Both the position numbers and the translations under genes were made by a program. From Salinimonas lutimaris (GTDB lineage: Bacteria > Pseudomonadota > Gammaproteobacteria > Enterobacterales > Alteromonadaceae): a stretch of 64,000 bases of DNA. The notes beneath the pieces were generated by a model. It did not search any database. It saw nothing but the letters and a program-made list of their open reading frames with translations, and was not told the origin of the DNA. The stretch spans positions 2,814,001-2,878,000 of the forward strand of contig NZ_CP036536.1 of the NCBI RefSeq assembly GCF_005222225.1, given 5' to 3'. This document shows, piece by piece, positions 45,221 to 55,669 of this stretch. The number at the start of each line of letters is the position of its first letter. Positions within the stretch are counted from its first letter, which is position 1.

Positions 45221-45739
45221 TTAGCGCAACCGGCGGCGAACTGTCTTTTGAGCCTGGCCTGCCAGTTTAATTAAACTTTGTTCTGTATGTGCATGGCACA
45301 ATGCTACCGCCAGCGCGTCGGCCGCATCAGACTGCGGCGTACCGGGTAAATCCAGCAAATGTTTCACCATATGCTGTACCTGCGTTTTTTCCGCTCCGCC
45401 TTTGCCTACTACCGCCTGTTTGATCTGGCGGGCAGAATATTCGGCCACCGGCAGCTGTGCCTGAGTGGCAGCCACAATGGCCGCGCCCCTGGCCTGGCCC
45501 AGCTTAAGGGCTGAATCAGGATTTTTCGCCATAAACACCTGTTCAATGGCAAATTGCTGAGGCTGGTACTGGCGGATGATTTCGCCAACACTGGCGAAAA
45601 TCTGCGATAAACGTTCAGGCAATGCCTGTGTAGAAAGACGGATACAACCGCTTCCTACATAGACCAGTTTTCCCTGCTGGCGGGCAATTAACCCATACCC
45701 GGTGATCCGGGAACCTGGATCTATACCCAGTATTATCAT
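45221..45739 (-). CDS. ruvC: Crossover junction endodeoxyribonuclease RuvC
   Basis: Holliday junction resolvase of 172 residues with the acidic catalytic set visible in [14 protein letters not shown] (Asp7), [20 protein letters not shown] (Glu) and [13 protein letters not shown] (two Asp). Its ATG overlaps the nudB stop by one base. Confidence 0.97.
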   Translation of the reverse strand: MIILGIDPGSRITGYGLIARQQGKLVYVGSGCIRLSTQALPERLSQIFASVGEIIRQYQPQQFAIEQVFMAKNPDSALKLGQARGAAIVAATQAQLPVAEYSARQIKQAVVGKGGAEKTQVQHMVKHLLDLPGTPQSDAADALAVALCHAHTEQSLIKLAGQAQKTVRRRLR

Positions 45740-46179
45740 TATTTTGCTCCGGGGACAAATGCTTCCACTGCTTCACGGTTACTTGGTGACCACAACCGGC
45801 GTAATGCCTCTGTTTTTGGCAGCCACTCATAAGCCAGATGTTCGGTCAGACGTATCGCACCGGCACTGCTGACCTGCGCGGAAAAGACATGTTCCTGATT
45901 ATAAACTGTACCCGGTGGATAGCGATGTCGCCACTTTTGCCGGATAACAAAGGTATTGATTTGTTGATGGTCAGTCAGGCTGCCATCGGCTGGAGTAAGA
46001 TAAATACCGGTTTCTTCACACACTTCCCGGTAAGCGGTCTGAACCGGCTGCTCGCCCTGTTCAATCGTGCCGGTTACCGACTGCCAGAAATCCGGATCAT
46101 CCTGGCGCTGCATCACCAGTACCCGGTGATGCTCGTCATAGAGCACCACCAGTACTGATTCAGGTCTTTTTAACGCCAT
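45739..46179 (-). CDS. nudB: Dihydroneopterin triphosphate diphosphatase NudB
   Basis: Nudix hydrolase of 146 residues that removes pyrophosphate from dihydroneopterin triphosphate in folate synthesis. The Nudix box is complete: [20 protein letters not shown] followed by TGI (GX5EX7REUXEEXGU). The place between aspS and ruvC matches E. coli nudB, though the yebC gene found there is absent here. It starts directly after the aspS stop. Confidence 0.9.
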   Translation of the reverse strand: MALKRPESVLVVLYDEHHRVLVMQRQDDPDFWQSVTGTIEQGEQPVQTAYREVCEETGIYLTPADGSLTDHQQINTFVIRQKWRHRYPPGTVYNQEHVFSAQVSSAGAIRLTEHLAYEWLPKTEALRRLWSPSNREAVEAFVPGAK

Positions 46180-47943
46180 TTATTCAGCGTTTTTCTTCAC
46201 CACATCAATGGCCAGTTCAGCCAGTTGCTGTGGGTTCGCCGCGCTTGGTGCACTGGTTAACGGGCACGCCGCCGTGGTCGTTTTCGGGAACGCCATCACA
46301 TCCCGGATAGACGTTGCGCCGGTCATCAGCATCACTAAACGGTCCAGGCCAAAGGCCAGACCGGCATGCGGTGGTGCACCAAACTGCAGGGCATCCAGCA
46401 GGAAGCCGAACTTAGCTTTGGCTTCTTCTTCTTCAATACCCAGAATGCTGAATACCGCAGACTGCATAGACTGGTCATGAATACGAACCGAACCACCGCC
46501 TAACTCAACCCCGTTTAATACCATATCGTAAGCATCAGACAGTGCTTCAGCCGGATTGGCTTTCAGCTCTTCCGCGCTCAGGCCGCGCGGTGCGGTAAAC
46601 GGATGGTGCAGTGCATGCAGCTGACCGTCTGCTTCTTCAAACATCGGGAAGTCGACTACCCACAGCGGACGCCATTCACCTTCAAGCAGGTCAAAGTCTT
46701 CACCCAGCTTCAGACGCAGCGCACCCATCGCCTCTGTAACCACGGTGCCGTTGTCCGCGCCAAATAGCAGAATATCACCAGCCTGTGCACCCGTACGCGA
46801 GATAATCCCGTCAGTGATATCTTCGCTTAAGAATTTCAGAATAGGCGATTGGAGGCCTTCCTGACCGGCGGCCTGTTCGTTGACCTTGATCCAGGCCAGA
46901 CCTTTTGCACCGTAGATACCGACAAATTTTGTGTATTCGTCAATTTGCTTACGTGACATGCTCGCCCCGCCCGGTACGCGAATAACTGCAACCCGGCCTT
47001 TCGGGTCGGTGGCCGGGCCACTGAATACTTTAAATTCAACGGTTTCCAGTAAATCAGCAACATCTACCAGTTCCAGCGGGTTACGCAGATCAGGCTTGTC
47101 GCTACCGTAACGGCGCATGGCTTCGGCGTAGGTCATACGAGGGAAATCGCCCAGCTCTACATCCAGCATCTTGTTAAACAAGTTACGGATCATGCCTTCT
47201 GTAATGTTCATTACACCTTCGGCATCCAGAAACGTGGTTTCCAAATCGATCTGGGTAAACTCCGGCTGACGGTCAGCACGTAAATCCTCATCGCGGAAAC
47301 ATTTAACAATCTGGTAGTAACGATCCATGCCGGACATCATTAGCAACTGCTTGAACAGCTGTGGTGACTGCGGCAAAGCAAAAAACTCACCTTTATGCGT
47401 ACGGCTCGGTACCAGATAATCACGGGCACCTTCAGGCGTGGCTTTGGTCAGAATCGGTGTTTCAATATCCAGAAAACCATCATCTTCCAGATAACGACGT
47501 ACTGCTGCGGTTACCTGCGCACGGAACTTCAGGCGCTGAGTCATCACTGGGCGACGCAGATCCAAATAACGGTAGCGTAAACGCTGCTCTTCTGAGTTTT
47601 CCTGGTTCCAGTCCAGCGGTAGCACAGCAGACTTGCTGTAAATTTCCAGCCCGGTGCCCAGAATTTCAATTTCACCGGTACGCATCGCATCATTTTTCTG
47701 GCCGTCAGGACGGGCGCGTACTTTACCGGTTAGTTTAACGCAGAATTCGGCGCGTAACTTGTTGGCTTCTTCCTGTACCTCTGGCAGGTCAGGATCAAAC
47801 ACAACCTGCACTACCCCTTCACGGTCGCGCAAGTCGATAAAAATCAGTCCGCCTAGGTCACGGCGTTTATTTACCCACCCGCATAGGGTAACTTCTTGTC
47901 CGATGTAAGATGCATCGATATTCCCACAGTAATCTGTGCGCAT
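46180..47943 (-). CDS. aspS: Aspartate--tRNA ligase
   Basis: Class II synthetase of 587 residues with an OB-fold anticodon domain ([20 protein letters not shown]), the catalytic core with [20 protein letters not shown], motif 2 [16 protein letters not shown], the bacterial GAD insert and motif 3 [15 protein letters not shown]. First gene of the cluster with nudB and ruvCAB. Bacterial-type (long) AspRS; asnS is also present in the window, so a discriminating enzyme is expected. Confidence 0.97.
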   Translation of the reverse strand: MRTDYCGNIDASYIGQEVTLCGWVNKRRDLGGLIFIDLRDREGVVQVVFDPDLPEVQEEANKLRAEFCVKLTGKVRARPDGQKNDAMRTGEIEILGTGLEIYSKSAVLPLDWNQENSEEQRLRYRYLDLRRPVMTQRLKFRAQVTAAVRRYLEDDGFLDIETPILTKATPEGARDYLVPSRTHKGEFFALPQSPQLFKQLLMMSGMDRYYQIVKCFRDEDLRADRQPEFTQIDLETTFLDAEGVMNITEGMIRNLFNKMLDVELGDFPRMTYAEAMRRYGSDKPDLRNPLELVDVADLLETVEFKVFSGPATDPKGRVAVIRVPGGASMSRKQIDEYTKFVGIYGAKGLAWIKVNEQAAGQEGLQSPILKFLSEDITDGIISRTGAQAGDILLFGADNGTVVTEAMGALRLKLGEDFDLLEGEWRPLWVVDFPMFEEADGQLHALHHPFTAPRGLSAEELKANPAEALSDAYDMVLNGVELGGGSVRIHDQSMQSAVFSILGIEEEEAKAKFGFLLDALQFGAPPHAGLAFGLDRLVMLMTGATSIRDVMAFPKTTTAACPLTSAPSAANPQQLAELAIDVVKKNAE

Positions 47944-48141
47944 GGTCTTCGACCCCTGATAGTTTTTTACGTTGCTAAAGTTCGGGCATCATTTTTAGGC
48001 AGCCGGAGATACCGAATCCATCCCTAAAACAGGGGGGTGGATTCGCCCAAACCGGATGTTTTGCTAAAAAAGCGCGCGATAGATAGCGTCTTTATGACAA
48101 AATAAGGCCGCATAGTATAAACAAATGCAGTTTAAAGCCCA

Positions 48142-49041
48142 ATGACAAATCCTGATTTCCCTGCCGATAACTCATCGATTATGCCACCTTTTTACATCGG
48201 TCTGCCGGTGTGGCAGCACAGTTACTGGCCAGCACACTGGTTTGCCCACCCGGATGCGCGGCAAAATACCCTGGCTCACTATGCACAGGCAATGAACAGT
48301 GTTGAGGGAAACACCACATTTTATGCCCTGCCGGATGAAAGCACCGTGCAAAAATGGGCAGCGGCGGTACCTGCGCACTTTCGGTTTACTTTTAAATGGC
48401 ATCAGTCAATCAGCCATGCTGCGCAGCTGGACCCATATAACCCGGCGGTGGCCCGGCAGCAGGCGCTGCTATCGGTACTTGGCCCACGCCTGAGCCAGAT
48501 GATGCTGCAACTTCCCGCCACATTCGGCCCGTCGCATTTATCTCAGCTGGCGCGTTTTTTAGAAGTACTTGCTCCTACCATTCCTATGGCAGTTGAAGTC
48601 CGCCATCCGGCTTTTTTTGCCAAAGGCGATGCTGAGCGCACCCTTAACCAGCTACTTATCACTCATCAGTGCAATCGCATTATTATGGATACCCGGGCGC
48701 TGTTTACCGGCCCTGCAGATAGCGTCATGACCAGCGAGGTCAGAACCAAAAAGCCCAGGGTGCCGGTCAATGTAATTGCCACGGGCAACAACCCGGTCGT
48801 GCGTTTCGTAGGCAATAACGATGAGAAGGTTAACCGGCAAAAACTGATACCGTGGGTAGATAAGTGCCATCAGTGGCGCAGGGAAGGAAAATCGCCGTTT
48901 TTATTTTTGCACCGGCCTGATAACAAAGATGCGCCGTGGCTGGCGCATCTGTTTATTGCTATGTACAACGAACGCTATCCTCAGCATGCCCTGCCGGGTA
49001 ACGGCATAGACGAATTGCCGACACAGGATGCGTTATTCTGA
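48142..49041 (+). CDS. DUF72 (YecE-like) family protein
   Basis: 299-residue protein of the DUF72 TIM-barrel family. Recognisable parts are YIGLPVWQH, HYAQAMNSVEGNTTFYALP, FRFTFKWHQSISH, LGPRLSQMMLQLPATFGP, MAVEVRHPAFF and YVRF-like VRFVGNN. The family has no established biochemical function. It is convergent with glrR and overlaps its end by nine bases. No strong ribosome site was seen before the ATG at 48142. Confidence 0.85.
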   Translation: MTNPDFPADNSSIMPPFYIGLPVWQHSYWPAHWFAHPDARQNTLAHYAQAMNSVEGNTTFYALPDESTVQKWAAAVPAHFRFTFKWHQSISHAAQLDPYNPAVARQQALLSVLGPRLSQMMLQLPATFGPSHLSQLARFLEVLAPTIPMAVEVRHPAFFAKGDAERTLNQLLITHQCNRIIMDTRALFTGPADSVMTSEVRTKKPRVPVNVIATGNNPVVRFVGNNDEKVNRQKLIPWVDKCHQWRREGKSPFLFLHRPDNKDAPWLAHLFIAMYNERYPQHALPGNGIDELPTQDALF

Positions 49042-50385
49042 CGTATTGCGAAAATCTGCCGCATCCAGCTCATGCTTTTTCATCAGCTTATGCATATCGG
49101 TACGATTACGTCCGGCCAGTTCAGCGGCCCGGGTCACATTACCGTCGGTCATTTTAAGCAGCTTGAACAAATACTGCTGCTCAAAGGCATCCCGGGCTTC
49201 GGTCAGGGTTGGCCAGCTTTGTTTGGTTGCTGATAATGCCTGTTCTACCAGATGCAGCGGAATCACTGGGGTCTGGGTCAGTGCCACGCACTGCTCCACC
49301 ACGTTAACCAGCTGACGGACGTTACCCGGCCAGTCTGATTTTACCAGGATCTGCATGGCATCATCGGAAAACTGAGTTACGTTAACGCCATGACGCTGTC
49401 CACTTTGTTGCAGTAGCGTACGGGCCAGCAGCGGAATGTCTTCACTGCGCTCCTTAAGTGATGGTAACTTCAGATTGACCACGTTCAGGCGATAATATAA
49501 ATCTTCGCGGAATGTGCTCTCTTCCATTTCCTTGTGCAAGTCTTTGTGTGTGGCGGAAATGATGCGCACATCAATATCAATATTCTTGCTGCTGCCCACC
49601 GGGCGAATCTGACGTTCCTGCAATGCCCGCAGCAGTTTTACCTGCAGTGTCATTGGCATATCGCCAATTTCATCTAAAAACAGCGTTCCGCCATCGGCTT
49701 CGCGGAACAGGCCCGGTGCGGCTTGCACAGCGCCGGTAAATGCGCCTTTGGCGTGTCCGAATAGCTCAGACTCCAGTAGGTTTTCCGGTAATGCCCCACA
49801 GTTGATGGCGACAAACGGTTTGTCACTTCGGTTGCTGGCACGATGAATGGCATTGGCCAGCAACTCTTTACCCGTACCACTGGCACCACTGATCAGTACA
49901 CTGACCTCACGCTGGGCGATACGAAAAGCCTGATCCAGCACGTTAGTCATTTGCGGGGAGCGGGTAACGATATCCTGACACCATTCGCCCGGAGAGGCGG
50001 CCTGCGAGTGAGACAAGGCTTTTTTGAGCAGGTTACGCAGCTCATCGTGATCTACCGGTTTTGGCAAAAAGCCAAATACGCCGCGCTGCGTAGCCGCTAC
50101 CGCATCGGAGATCGTACCGTGAGCGGTCATCAGAATCACCGGAATATCTTTACGAATTCCCATAATTTCTTCAAACAGGCTCAATCCGTCAAGTCCGGGC
50201 ATCCGCAGGTCGCTCAGTACCACATCAAATTCATCGCTGCGAATTTTTTTCAGGGCGGCCTGGCCATCTTCTACCGCAGTCACGCCGTAGCCCTCGCCCT
50301 CAAGGCGAATCGTTAACAGCCGTAACAGACTCTTGTCGTCATCAACCAGCAATAACTGCGGGTTACTGGTGTTGGTCTCACTCAT
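49033..50385 (-). CDS. glrR: Sigma-54-dependent response regulator GlrR (QseF)
   Basis: 450-residue NtrC-type activator: receiver domain (1-120, phosphoacceptor Asp59 in LSDLRMPG), AAA+ domain (about 140-370) with Walker [13 protein letters not shown] and the sigma-54 contact loop [11 protein letters not shown], and a Fis-type HTH ([20 protein letters not shown]). In enterobacteria it controls envelope and small-RNA genes such as glmY. It forms an operon with glrK and the qseG-like gene; start and stop overlap with the latter. Confidence 0.94.
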   Translation of the reverse strand: MSETNTSNPQLLLVDDDKSLLRLLTIRLEGEGYGVTAVEDGQAALKKIRSDEFDVVLSDLRMPGLDGLSLFEEIMGIRKDIPVILMTAHGTISDAVAATQRGVFGFLPKPVDHDELRNLLKKALSHSQAASPGEWCQDIVTRSPQMTNVLDQAFRIAQREVSVLISGASGTGKELLANAIHRASNRSDKPFVAINCGALPENLLESELFGHAKGAFTGAVQAAPGLFREADGGTLFLDEIGDMPMTLQVKLLRALQERQIRPVGSSKNIDIDVRIISATHKDLHKEMEESTFREDLYYRLNVVNLKLPSLKERSEDIPLLARTLLQQSGQRHGVNVTQFSDDAMQILVKSDWPGNVRQLVNVVEQCVALTQTPVIPLHLVEQALSATKQSWPTLTEARDAFEQQYLFKLLKMTDGNVTRAAELAGRNRTDMHKLMKKHELDAADFRNTSE

Positions 50386-50969
50386 TGCTGGCTACTCCTG
50401 CTCTTGTCCATCAATGTTGCTTCTATTTCTAGTAATTCTTCCAGCTTCTTACGCTGGGCTTCTAATTCGTCCTGCAGTGCTTCATTGCTTTCATTCTGCT
50501 CGGCATTGACCTTGTTAAGCACTACCATGGCGGACTCAAGTTCCAGCATTTCGGTATTGGGAGCTTCAACAACAGTCTTGATCAGCGGCATAATGTCAGG
50601 GCTGAGTTTTCCTTTAACACTATTTAACCAATGCTGGGCGCGCAGCCGATCCTGATACGGGGTGTCCACTGGCAGGGATAACACAATCTTGTGCAGAGTT
50701 CCTGCTACATCGTTGCCATAACCGGCGATCGCTTTTTTGCGCTGCGGCCAGCTCGAGGCATCAGCTTTTATCCAGAAGTTGACCCAGTAGATTAAGTCAC
50801 ACTGGTGTTCAAAACTTGCCACACCGGACTCAACCAGACAAAAATTACTGCTTTGCAATACTTCAACCGATTTTGCGGTTGAAAGCTCCGGCGCATCTGG
50901 TTGGGTATTCTGAATTCCCGCACAGCCTGTCAATACAGCCATTAGTGACAGTACTAATACTTTTTTCAT
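50382..50969 (-). CDS. qseG: QseG-like lipoprotein
   Basis: 195-residue lipoprotein (lipobox LTGC, Cys16) between glrK and glrR, the exact place of qseG/yfhG in E. coli. The C-terminal part is a Glu-rich coiled coil (about 150-190). In E. coli QseG is an outer-membrane lipoprotein that tunes the GlrK kinase. Primary sequence similarity is hard to judge by eye; the assignment rests on position, lipobox and size. It shares bases with both neighbours. Confidence 0.78.
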   Translation of the reverse strand: MKKVLVLSLMAVLTGCAGIQNTQPDAPELSTAKSVEVLQSSNFCLVESGVASFEHQCDLIYWVNFWIKADASSWPQRKKAIAGYGNDVAGTLHKIVLSLPVDTPYQDRLRAQHWLNSVKGKLSPDIMPLIKTVVEAPNTEMLELESAMVVLNKVNAEQNESNEALQDELEAQRKKLEELLEIEATLMDKSRSSQQ

Positions 50970-52366
50970 TATTGTCTTTCCTCTTGCGGGATAGTCACTC
51001 TAAAACAAACATCTGCGTTTTCCACATCCACTACTGACACATCACCATGCATCAGCCTGGCGCAGTCAGACACAATCGATAAGCCCAGACCGGTTCCAAT
51101 CACGTTATCATTCCTGGGATCATCACCCCGAGTGAAAGGTTCAAAAAGCCGGGTTACCGCTTCAGGTGCAATCCGTTTACCCCGGTTAGCCACATCCAGT
51201 ATTGTGGCTTTACCGCGCTCATAAATGGCCACATTGATGGGCCGTCCTACCGCGCCATGAGCCACCGCGTTTGAAATCAAATTATCCAGTATTCGACGAT
51301 AGAGTTCTTCGTCGACCCAGATATTCGTGACCCGGATATCCACGGTCACTTCGCGCTCCTGCAGCGCCAACGCGTAATCCTCCAGACAATCTTTAACCAT
51401 CTGGCTTGGATTAACATCCGTGAATGTTGGCTGCGCCTGCTGCAATAACAAATTATAATCCAGTAGCTTCTCTACTAAGGTATTTAATCGCTGCGTACTG
51501 GATGTTAATAAAGACATCACTTCCATTTGCTGCGGATTTAATACCCCCACCACATTTTCTGATAACAAGCTACACCCTTCCTTAATGCTGGCCAGCGGTG
51601 TTTTCAGCTCATGTGCTGCATGGCGTAGTAATGCAGTGCGTATGTGTTCTAGCTGCCCCAGTCGCTCCGCCAGCCAGTGCAAATCTTTTTCCACCCCGAT
51701 AAGTTCAGTGGGAGCCCGGGTTGAAATAGCCGGCAGTTCGCCCTGCTGCTGAGCCAGAATCCGAATAATCTGCTTAAGCTTTTTAACGGGGTTTACGATC
51801 AGTTGACTGCCCAGCAATATCAATAGCAAGGAAACACTGACCAACATGGCGGTTGACCAGGCCTGCTTGGCCTGCATCGCATTTAAATCTTCGCGCTGAA
51901 TCTGCAGACGCTGTTGAATCGCAGATTCCACATCGCTACGCATCGCCGTGACATTATTACCCAGGGCATTCAGGTAGGCATTAAGCAGCAGTGTATCATC
52001 AATATTGCGAAACGTTTTCAGCTGAGTGATGTCTTTTTTCAGAGTATCGCAGGTGCTGGTTTGAGGCAGCGCATCACAAATGTTCTTGAGCGCCTGCACA
52101 AACTGCACAATTGCGCTGTCTGTCAATTGGGCGACGGTTTCATTTTGAATAATGGCGTACTGACGGAGCGTGCGCTCCAAATCGATGGCAGCGCCGTCGA
52201 GTTGCTGCATCTGCCCGACTACGCTCACCACGTATCGGGTTTCCTTGCTGGTCATCTTGCCGACTTTAGCCAGATCATTCTGGCTTTGCCATAACAAGGC
52301 GATGAGTGGTACGAGAGCCAACACAAAGCTGGCAAGCGTTAATTGTCTTAAAGAACCGAGTCGCAC
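50969..52366 (-). CDS. glrK: Sensor histidine kinase GlrK (QseE)
   Basis: 465-residue membrane kinase: TM1 (8-26), periplasmic helical domain, TM2 (about 172-190, WSTAMLVSVSLLLILLG), HAMP, then HisKA with the phospho-His in RHAAHELKTPLASIKEG and an ATPase domain with NLISNAVAHG and GTGLGLSIV. First gene of the glrK-qseG-glrR operon. The start is GTG at 52366. Confidence 0.93.
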   Translation of the reverse strand: MRLGSLRQLTLASFVLALVPLIALLWQSQNDLAKVGKMTSKETRYVVSVVGQMQQLDGAAIDLERTLRQYAIIQNETVAQLTDSAIVQFVQALKNICDALPQTSTCDTLKKDITQLKTFRNIDDTLLLNAYLNALGNNVTAMRSDVESAIQQRLQIQREDLNAMQAKQAWSTAMLVSVSLLLILLGSQLIVNPVKKLKQIIRILAQQQGELPAISTRAPTELIGVEKDLHWLAERLGQLEHIRTALLRHAAHELKTPLASIKEGCSLLSENVVGVLNPQQMEVMSLLTSSTQRLNTLVEKLLDYNLLLQQAQPTFTDVNPSQMVKDCLEDYALALQEREVTVDIRVTNIWVDEELYRRILDNLISNAVAHGAVGRPINVAIYERGKATILDVANRGKRIAPEAVTRLFEPFTRGDDPRNDNVIGTGLGLSIVSDCARLMHGDVSVVDVENADVCFRVTIPQEERQ

Positions 52367-52464
52367 TGCTTGCTCACTGATTGAAAAAGGTCGATCAGAA
52401 TGGCATACCCCTAAATTGCTAGCAAGTCAGAGTCTTACCTCATACAGATTGCTTAACAGCGCCG

Positions 52465-52764
52465 TTACGACTTAGCGGTAGCCCTGACAACAAACCCACT
52501 GTTATGCAGTTCATGCTCGCTGAGTTTGCCATCTTTATTATCATCCAGACGACCAAACTTGCGCAACAGCTCGGTGTCACTTACTGCTTCTTTTAACGAA
52601 ATAAGTCCATCCTGATCGACATCCAGCTGGACAATCATGGTTTGCTGCGCCAGTGCAGTTTGATTTGCCGTCGCCATTTCCTGCGCGTTAGCATTAGCCA
52701 CAGCCACAGACTGAACAGCAACAATGGTCAGTAAAATTAAAAACACTTTCTCAAGACGTTTCAT
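52465..52764 (-). CDS. Secreted EF-hand protein
   Basis: 99-residue exported protein: signal peptide (1-28, ending ANANAQ) and two EF-hand calcium loops, DVDQDGLISLKE (48-59) and DDNKDGKLSEHE (74-85), both with complete ligand positions. It probably binds Ca2+ in the periplasm; the partner is unknown. I chose the ATG at 52764, which follows GGAGG. It lies directly upstream of glrK on the same strand (98-base gap). Confidence 0.85.
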   Translation of the reverse strand: MKRLEKVFLILLTIVAVQSVAVANANAQEMATANQTALAQQTMIVQLDVDQDGLISLKEAVSDTELLRKFGRLDDNKDGKLSEHELHNSGFVVRATAKS

Positions 52765-52971
52765 GGTGTCCTCCACAGTCACAATGTGACCAAAAATTGG
52801 GTGCCCTGTACGCTGACAGGTTAATACATCATGAAACTAGCTATAACTGTGCCAACTTGCAATTTTCCTTTAAAAACAGTAGCCAATCTGAATTTGTAGC
52901 CAGATTGTTATCAAAGGTGTTGCACAAATCAGACATTTTCAAACTTTTTTTGTAGCAATTATACGACCGGT

Positions 52972-55068
52972 TTACTGAACACACTGAAGCGCAGCAAGAT
53001 CGCCGCCGCGTTCAAACCGCGCCGGCAATGTGGACACCTGGTCCAGTGGCAGCGGACGGCTGAATAAATAGCCCTGTACCTGATCACAGCCCTGTCCGAT
53101 AGCATATTCCCACTGGGACACATCTTCGATTCCCTCAGCACAGACATTAAGCGATAGCCGTTTGGCCAGATCAATTATTGAGCCGGTGACCAGCCTGCTG
53201 CGTTCAGAGCTACTTAACTCGCGGATAAACTGACGGTCAATCTTCAGCGTATCGATAGCAATCTGGGTCAGGTAGCTCAGTGAAGAATAACCGGTACCAA
53301 AATCATCCAGAGAAATGGTGCAACCCATATTACTCAATCGTTTGAAAAACTTATTCACAAACGCAAAATTTTCCAGATACGCAGATTCGGTTACTTCAAA
53401 CTCAATATAGTCCGGGTCTACCTGCTGACGCTCGAAAACCTGATGAATCATGTCAAACAGCCCGCCATGGCGTAAATCATGTCCGGACAAATTAATTGCT
53501 ACCCTGAATTTGTGTAAAAACACAGACTGTAATAAAGGCAGTTCAATACTGACCCGCTCAATGACCCAGTGAGTAATAGCCGTTACCTTACCGCTTTGCT
53601 CGGCCACCGGAATAAACTCAGCGGGCATCACCAGCCCGAATTGCGGGTGATGCCAGCGAATCAGAGCCTCAAAGCCAACCACATAGCCGTCTCTGTCCAC
53701 CTTTGGCTGATAGTACAACACAAATTCATTGGCAATAATGGCCTGATCAATACTGTTGGCAATGGCCAGTTTACGTTTATGAGACTCAACCATTTCATGA
53801 GTAAAAATGGTATATATGCCCCGCCCCCGGGCTTTTGACCGGTACATGGCCAAATCAGCATTGCTCATTAACTGGCTCAGCTCGAAGTTGGCGTCAGAGG
53901 CTTTGGCAATACCAATACTTACGCCAACGGTCAGGGCCAGGCCGCGAAAATGAAACGGTTCGCTAAAGGCGCTGATGACCCGGCTGGCCAGATTTTTCAG
54001 ACTGACTTCACTGACATCACGATCCGGTATAATAATAAATTCATCGCCGCCCAGCCGGGCCACCAAGTCGCCTTCACGCAACATGCCAGACACCCGGTCA
54101 GCCACTTCAATCAGGATCAGGTCACCGGTTTCATGCCCTAACGAATCGTTAATCCCCTTAAAACCATCCAGATCAAAAAATAACAGGGCTATGTCATAGT
54201 TCTGCCGCCTGGCACGGGCCAGCTCCAGGCGCATGTTATCCATCACAAACTGGCGATTGGGCAAACCCGTCAGGCTGTCATAGTTGGCCAGCCGGGTCAT
54301 GGTTTGTTGCTGCTCAATCAGCGTATGATTCTGCTCCTGGTTTATCGACAGCTCGGCCTCGATGGTATCAAGCAAAATGTTGACGTTTGCCGCCAACCGG
54401 CCAATTTCGCTGTGGGTCTGGGTAGTAAAGCGGCGGCTGTAATCTTTGCTAACCGCCATTTCATGGGTAAAATCAGACAGCCGGGCCAGTGGCGTCAGCC
54501 AGCGGTTCATCCAGTACAGGCCAATAGCAATAGTCAGAAGTAAGGTGGATAACACCAGTGGCATGGCCCGGTATAAAAGGGTTTTCCAACTGTTATTTAC
54601 CGGCGTGTTAATATCATTGAGGATGGTCAGATAGCCGTATATCTTGCCATGGTCGGTAATAGGTGAGATGACCACCAGATGATTCTGGACTTCGTGGGCC
54701 CCCGGCGTGGCTTGCAGCAGGTCGCGATAGCTGCCTTCCTCAGGCAGGCCAAGCTTGCGGCTGGCATAACCGGTCTGACTTTGCAGCAAAACTTTGTTTT
54801 TATCGTAAACCCGGGCGGCCAGGATGTGTTCATAACCTTTAAGGCTAAGCAGCCGGTTGGCAATGGCAACCTGACTGGCCGGTGCCTGCTCCATAAGCGG
54901 AGTAAGCTCGGCGGCCAGGTTCTGACTCAGCGCCATCATGTCGTTTTTCACGCCATGGGTGTATAAGTCTTCGTGGATACCGGCAGCAAACCAGGTCACC
55001 AGCGCTGAGGTCACCAACATTGCGCCAATTAAAATGGCGGCAATCGGAGTTTTAATAGATTTATACAC
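52972..55068 (-). CDS. Membrane GGDEF-EAL cyclic-di-GMP protein with HAMP
   Basis: 698-residue protein: TM1 (about 10-30), a periplasmic sensor region, TM2 (about 168-187), HAMP (to about 245), GGDEF (from 265, active motif GGDEF near 338-342) and EAL (from about 440, EALIRW near 467, with the loop DDFGTGYSSLSYL). Both catalytic motifs are intact, so it could make and break c-di-GMP. The N-terminal layout resembles periplasmic-sensing LapD/CHASE8-type proteins. The start is GTG. Single gene. Confidence 0.92.
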   Translation of the reverse strand: MYKSIKTPIAAILIGAMLVTSALVTWFAAGIHEDLYTHGVKNDMMALSQNLAAELTPLMEQAPASQVAIANRLLSLKGYEHILAARVYDKNKVLLQSQTGYASRKLGLPEEGSYRDLLQATPGAHEVQNHLVVISPITDHGKIYGYLTILNDINTPVNNSWKTLLYRAMPLVLSTLLLTIAIGLYWMNRWLTPLARLSDFTHEMAVSKDYSRRFTTQTHSEIGRLAANVNILLDTIEAELSINQEQNHTLIEQQQTMTRLANYDSLTGLPNRQFVMDNMRLELARARRQNYDIALLFFDLDGFKGINDSLGHETGDLILIEVADRVSGMLREGDLVARLGGDEFIIIPDRDVSEVSLKNLASRVISAFSEPFHFRGLALTVGVSIGIAKASDANFELSQLMSNADLAMYRSKARGRGIYTIFTHEMVESHKRKLAIANSIDQAIIANEFVLYYQPKVDRDGYVVGFEALIRWHHPQFGLVMPAEFIPVAEQSGKVTAITHWVIERVSIELPLLQSVFLHKFRVAINLSGHDLRHGGLFDMIHQVFERQQVDPDYIEFEVTESAYLENFAFVNKFFKRLSNMGCTISLDDFGTGYSSLSYLTQIAIDTLKIDRQFIRELSSSERSRLVTGSIIDLAKRLSLNVCAEGIEDVSQWEYAIGQGCDQVQGYLFSRPLPLDQVSTLPARFERGGDLAALQCVQ

Positions 55069-55115
55069 GCTACAACTACCCTGTTATCAACGTAAACCTG
55101 AGTAACGAGTCGCGT

Positions 55116-55571
55116 TTAGTCTGGCTCGCCGGTCACTGAAAGCTTTGTTTTTATGAACTGACTATGGGGAATGTACAACAGGTCCGCGATGCGCCGAATA
55201 ACATTTTCTTCTATTGGCGCCAGCTGCTCATCTGCATAGGCCACTTTCCATAAGCCGGTTAAGATACTCTTTTTTTGTTCATTATCACACTGTTCATTAA
55301 TAATCTTCGTAAACTGCACCAGGTCCACTGCATTGTCCGCGGTTTCCTGGCCATCAGAGACCAGCGTGTTGAGCGTATCATCATCCAGTGTGAACTGACT
55401 TTTCAGTACATCACGGTATGCCTGTTTTTCTCGTCGATCAGTTTGATTATCTGCATTGATAAGCTCACAGATAAGCGCAGCGGTGGCCAGTTCTACAGAA
55501 TGGTCACGGTTATTGTCTGGCTGATTACTGCCAGTAAATAAATCCAGAACGGCTTTTAACATAGGGGTCAT
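55116..55571 (-). CDS. TerB-family (TerB-like) protein
   Basis: 151-residue helical cytoplasmic protein with the TerB pattern: ATAALICELINADNQTDRREKQ, then KKSILTGLWKVAYADEQLAPIEENVIRRIADLL near the C-terminus, each with acidic residues that bind metal in the family. The family is linked to tellurite resistance and stress modules, but here no ter operon is present, so the role is unknown. Confidence 0.85.
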   Translation of the reverse strand: MTPMLKAVLDLFTGSNQPDNNRDHSVELATAALICELINADNQTDRREKQAYRDVLKSQFTLDDDTLNTLVSDGQETADNAVDLVQFTKIINEQCDNEQKKSILTGLWKVAYADEQLAPIEENVIRRIADLLYIPHSQFIKTKLSVTGEPD

Positions 55572-55669
55572 TAATTCCGGTAAAAAAGCGATATCTGCTT
55601 ATTACGACCAACCGGCAGATAAGTTTGTTCTGCCAACCTGCCCCTTTAATTGAGCTGTTCAGCGTAATA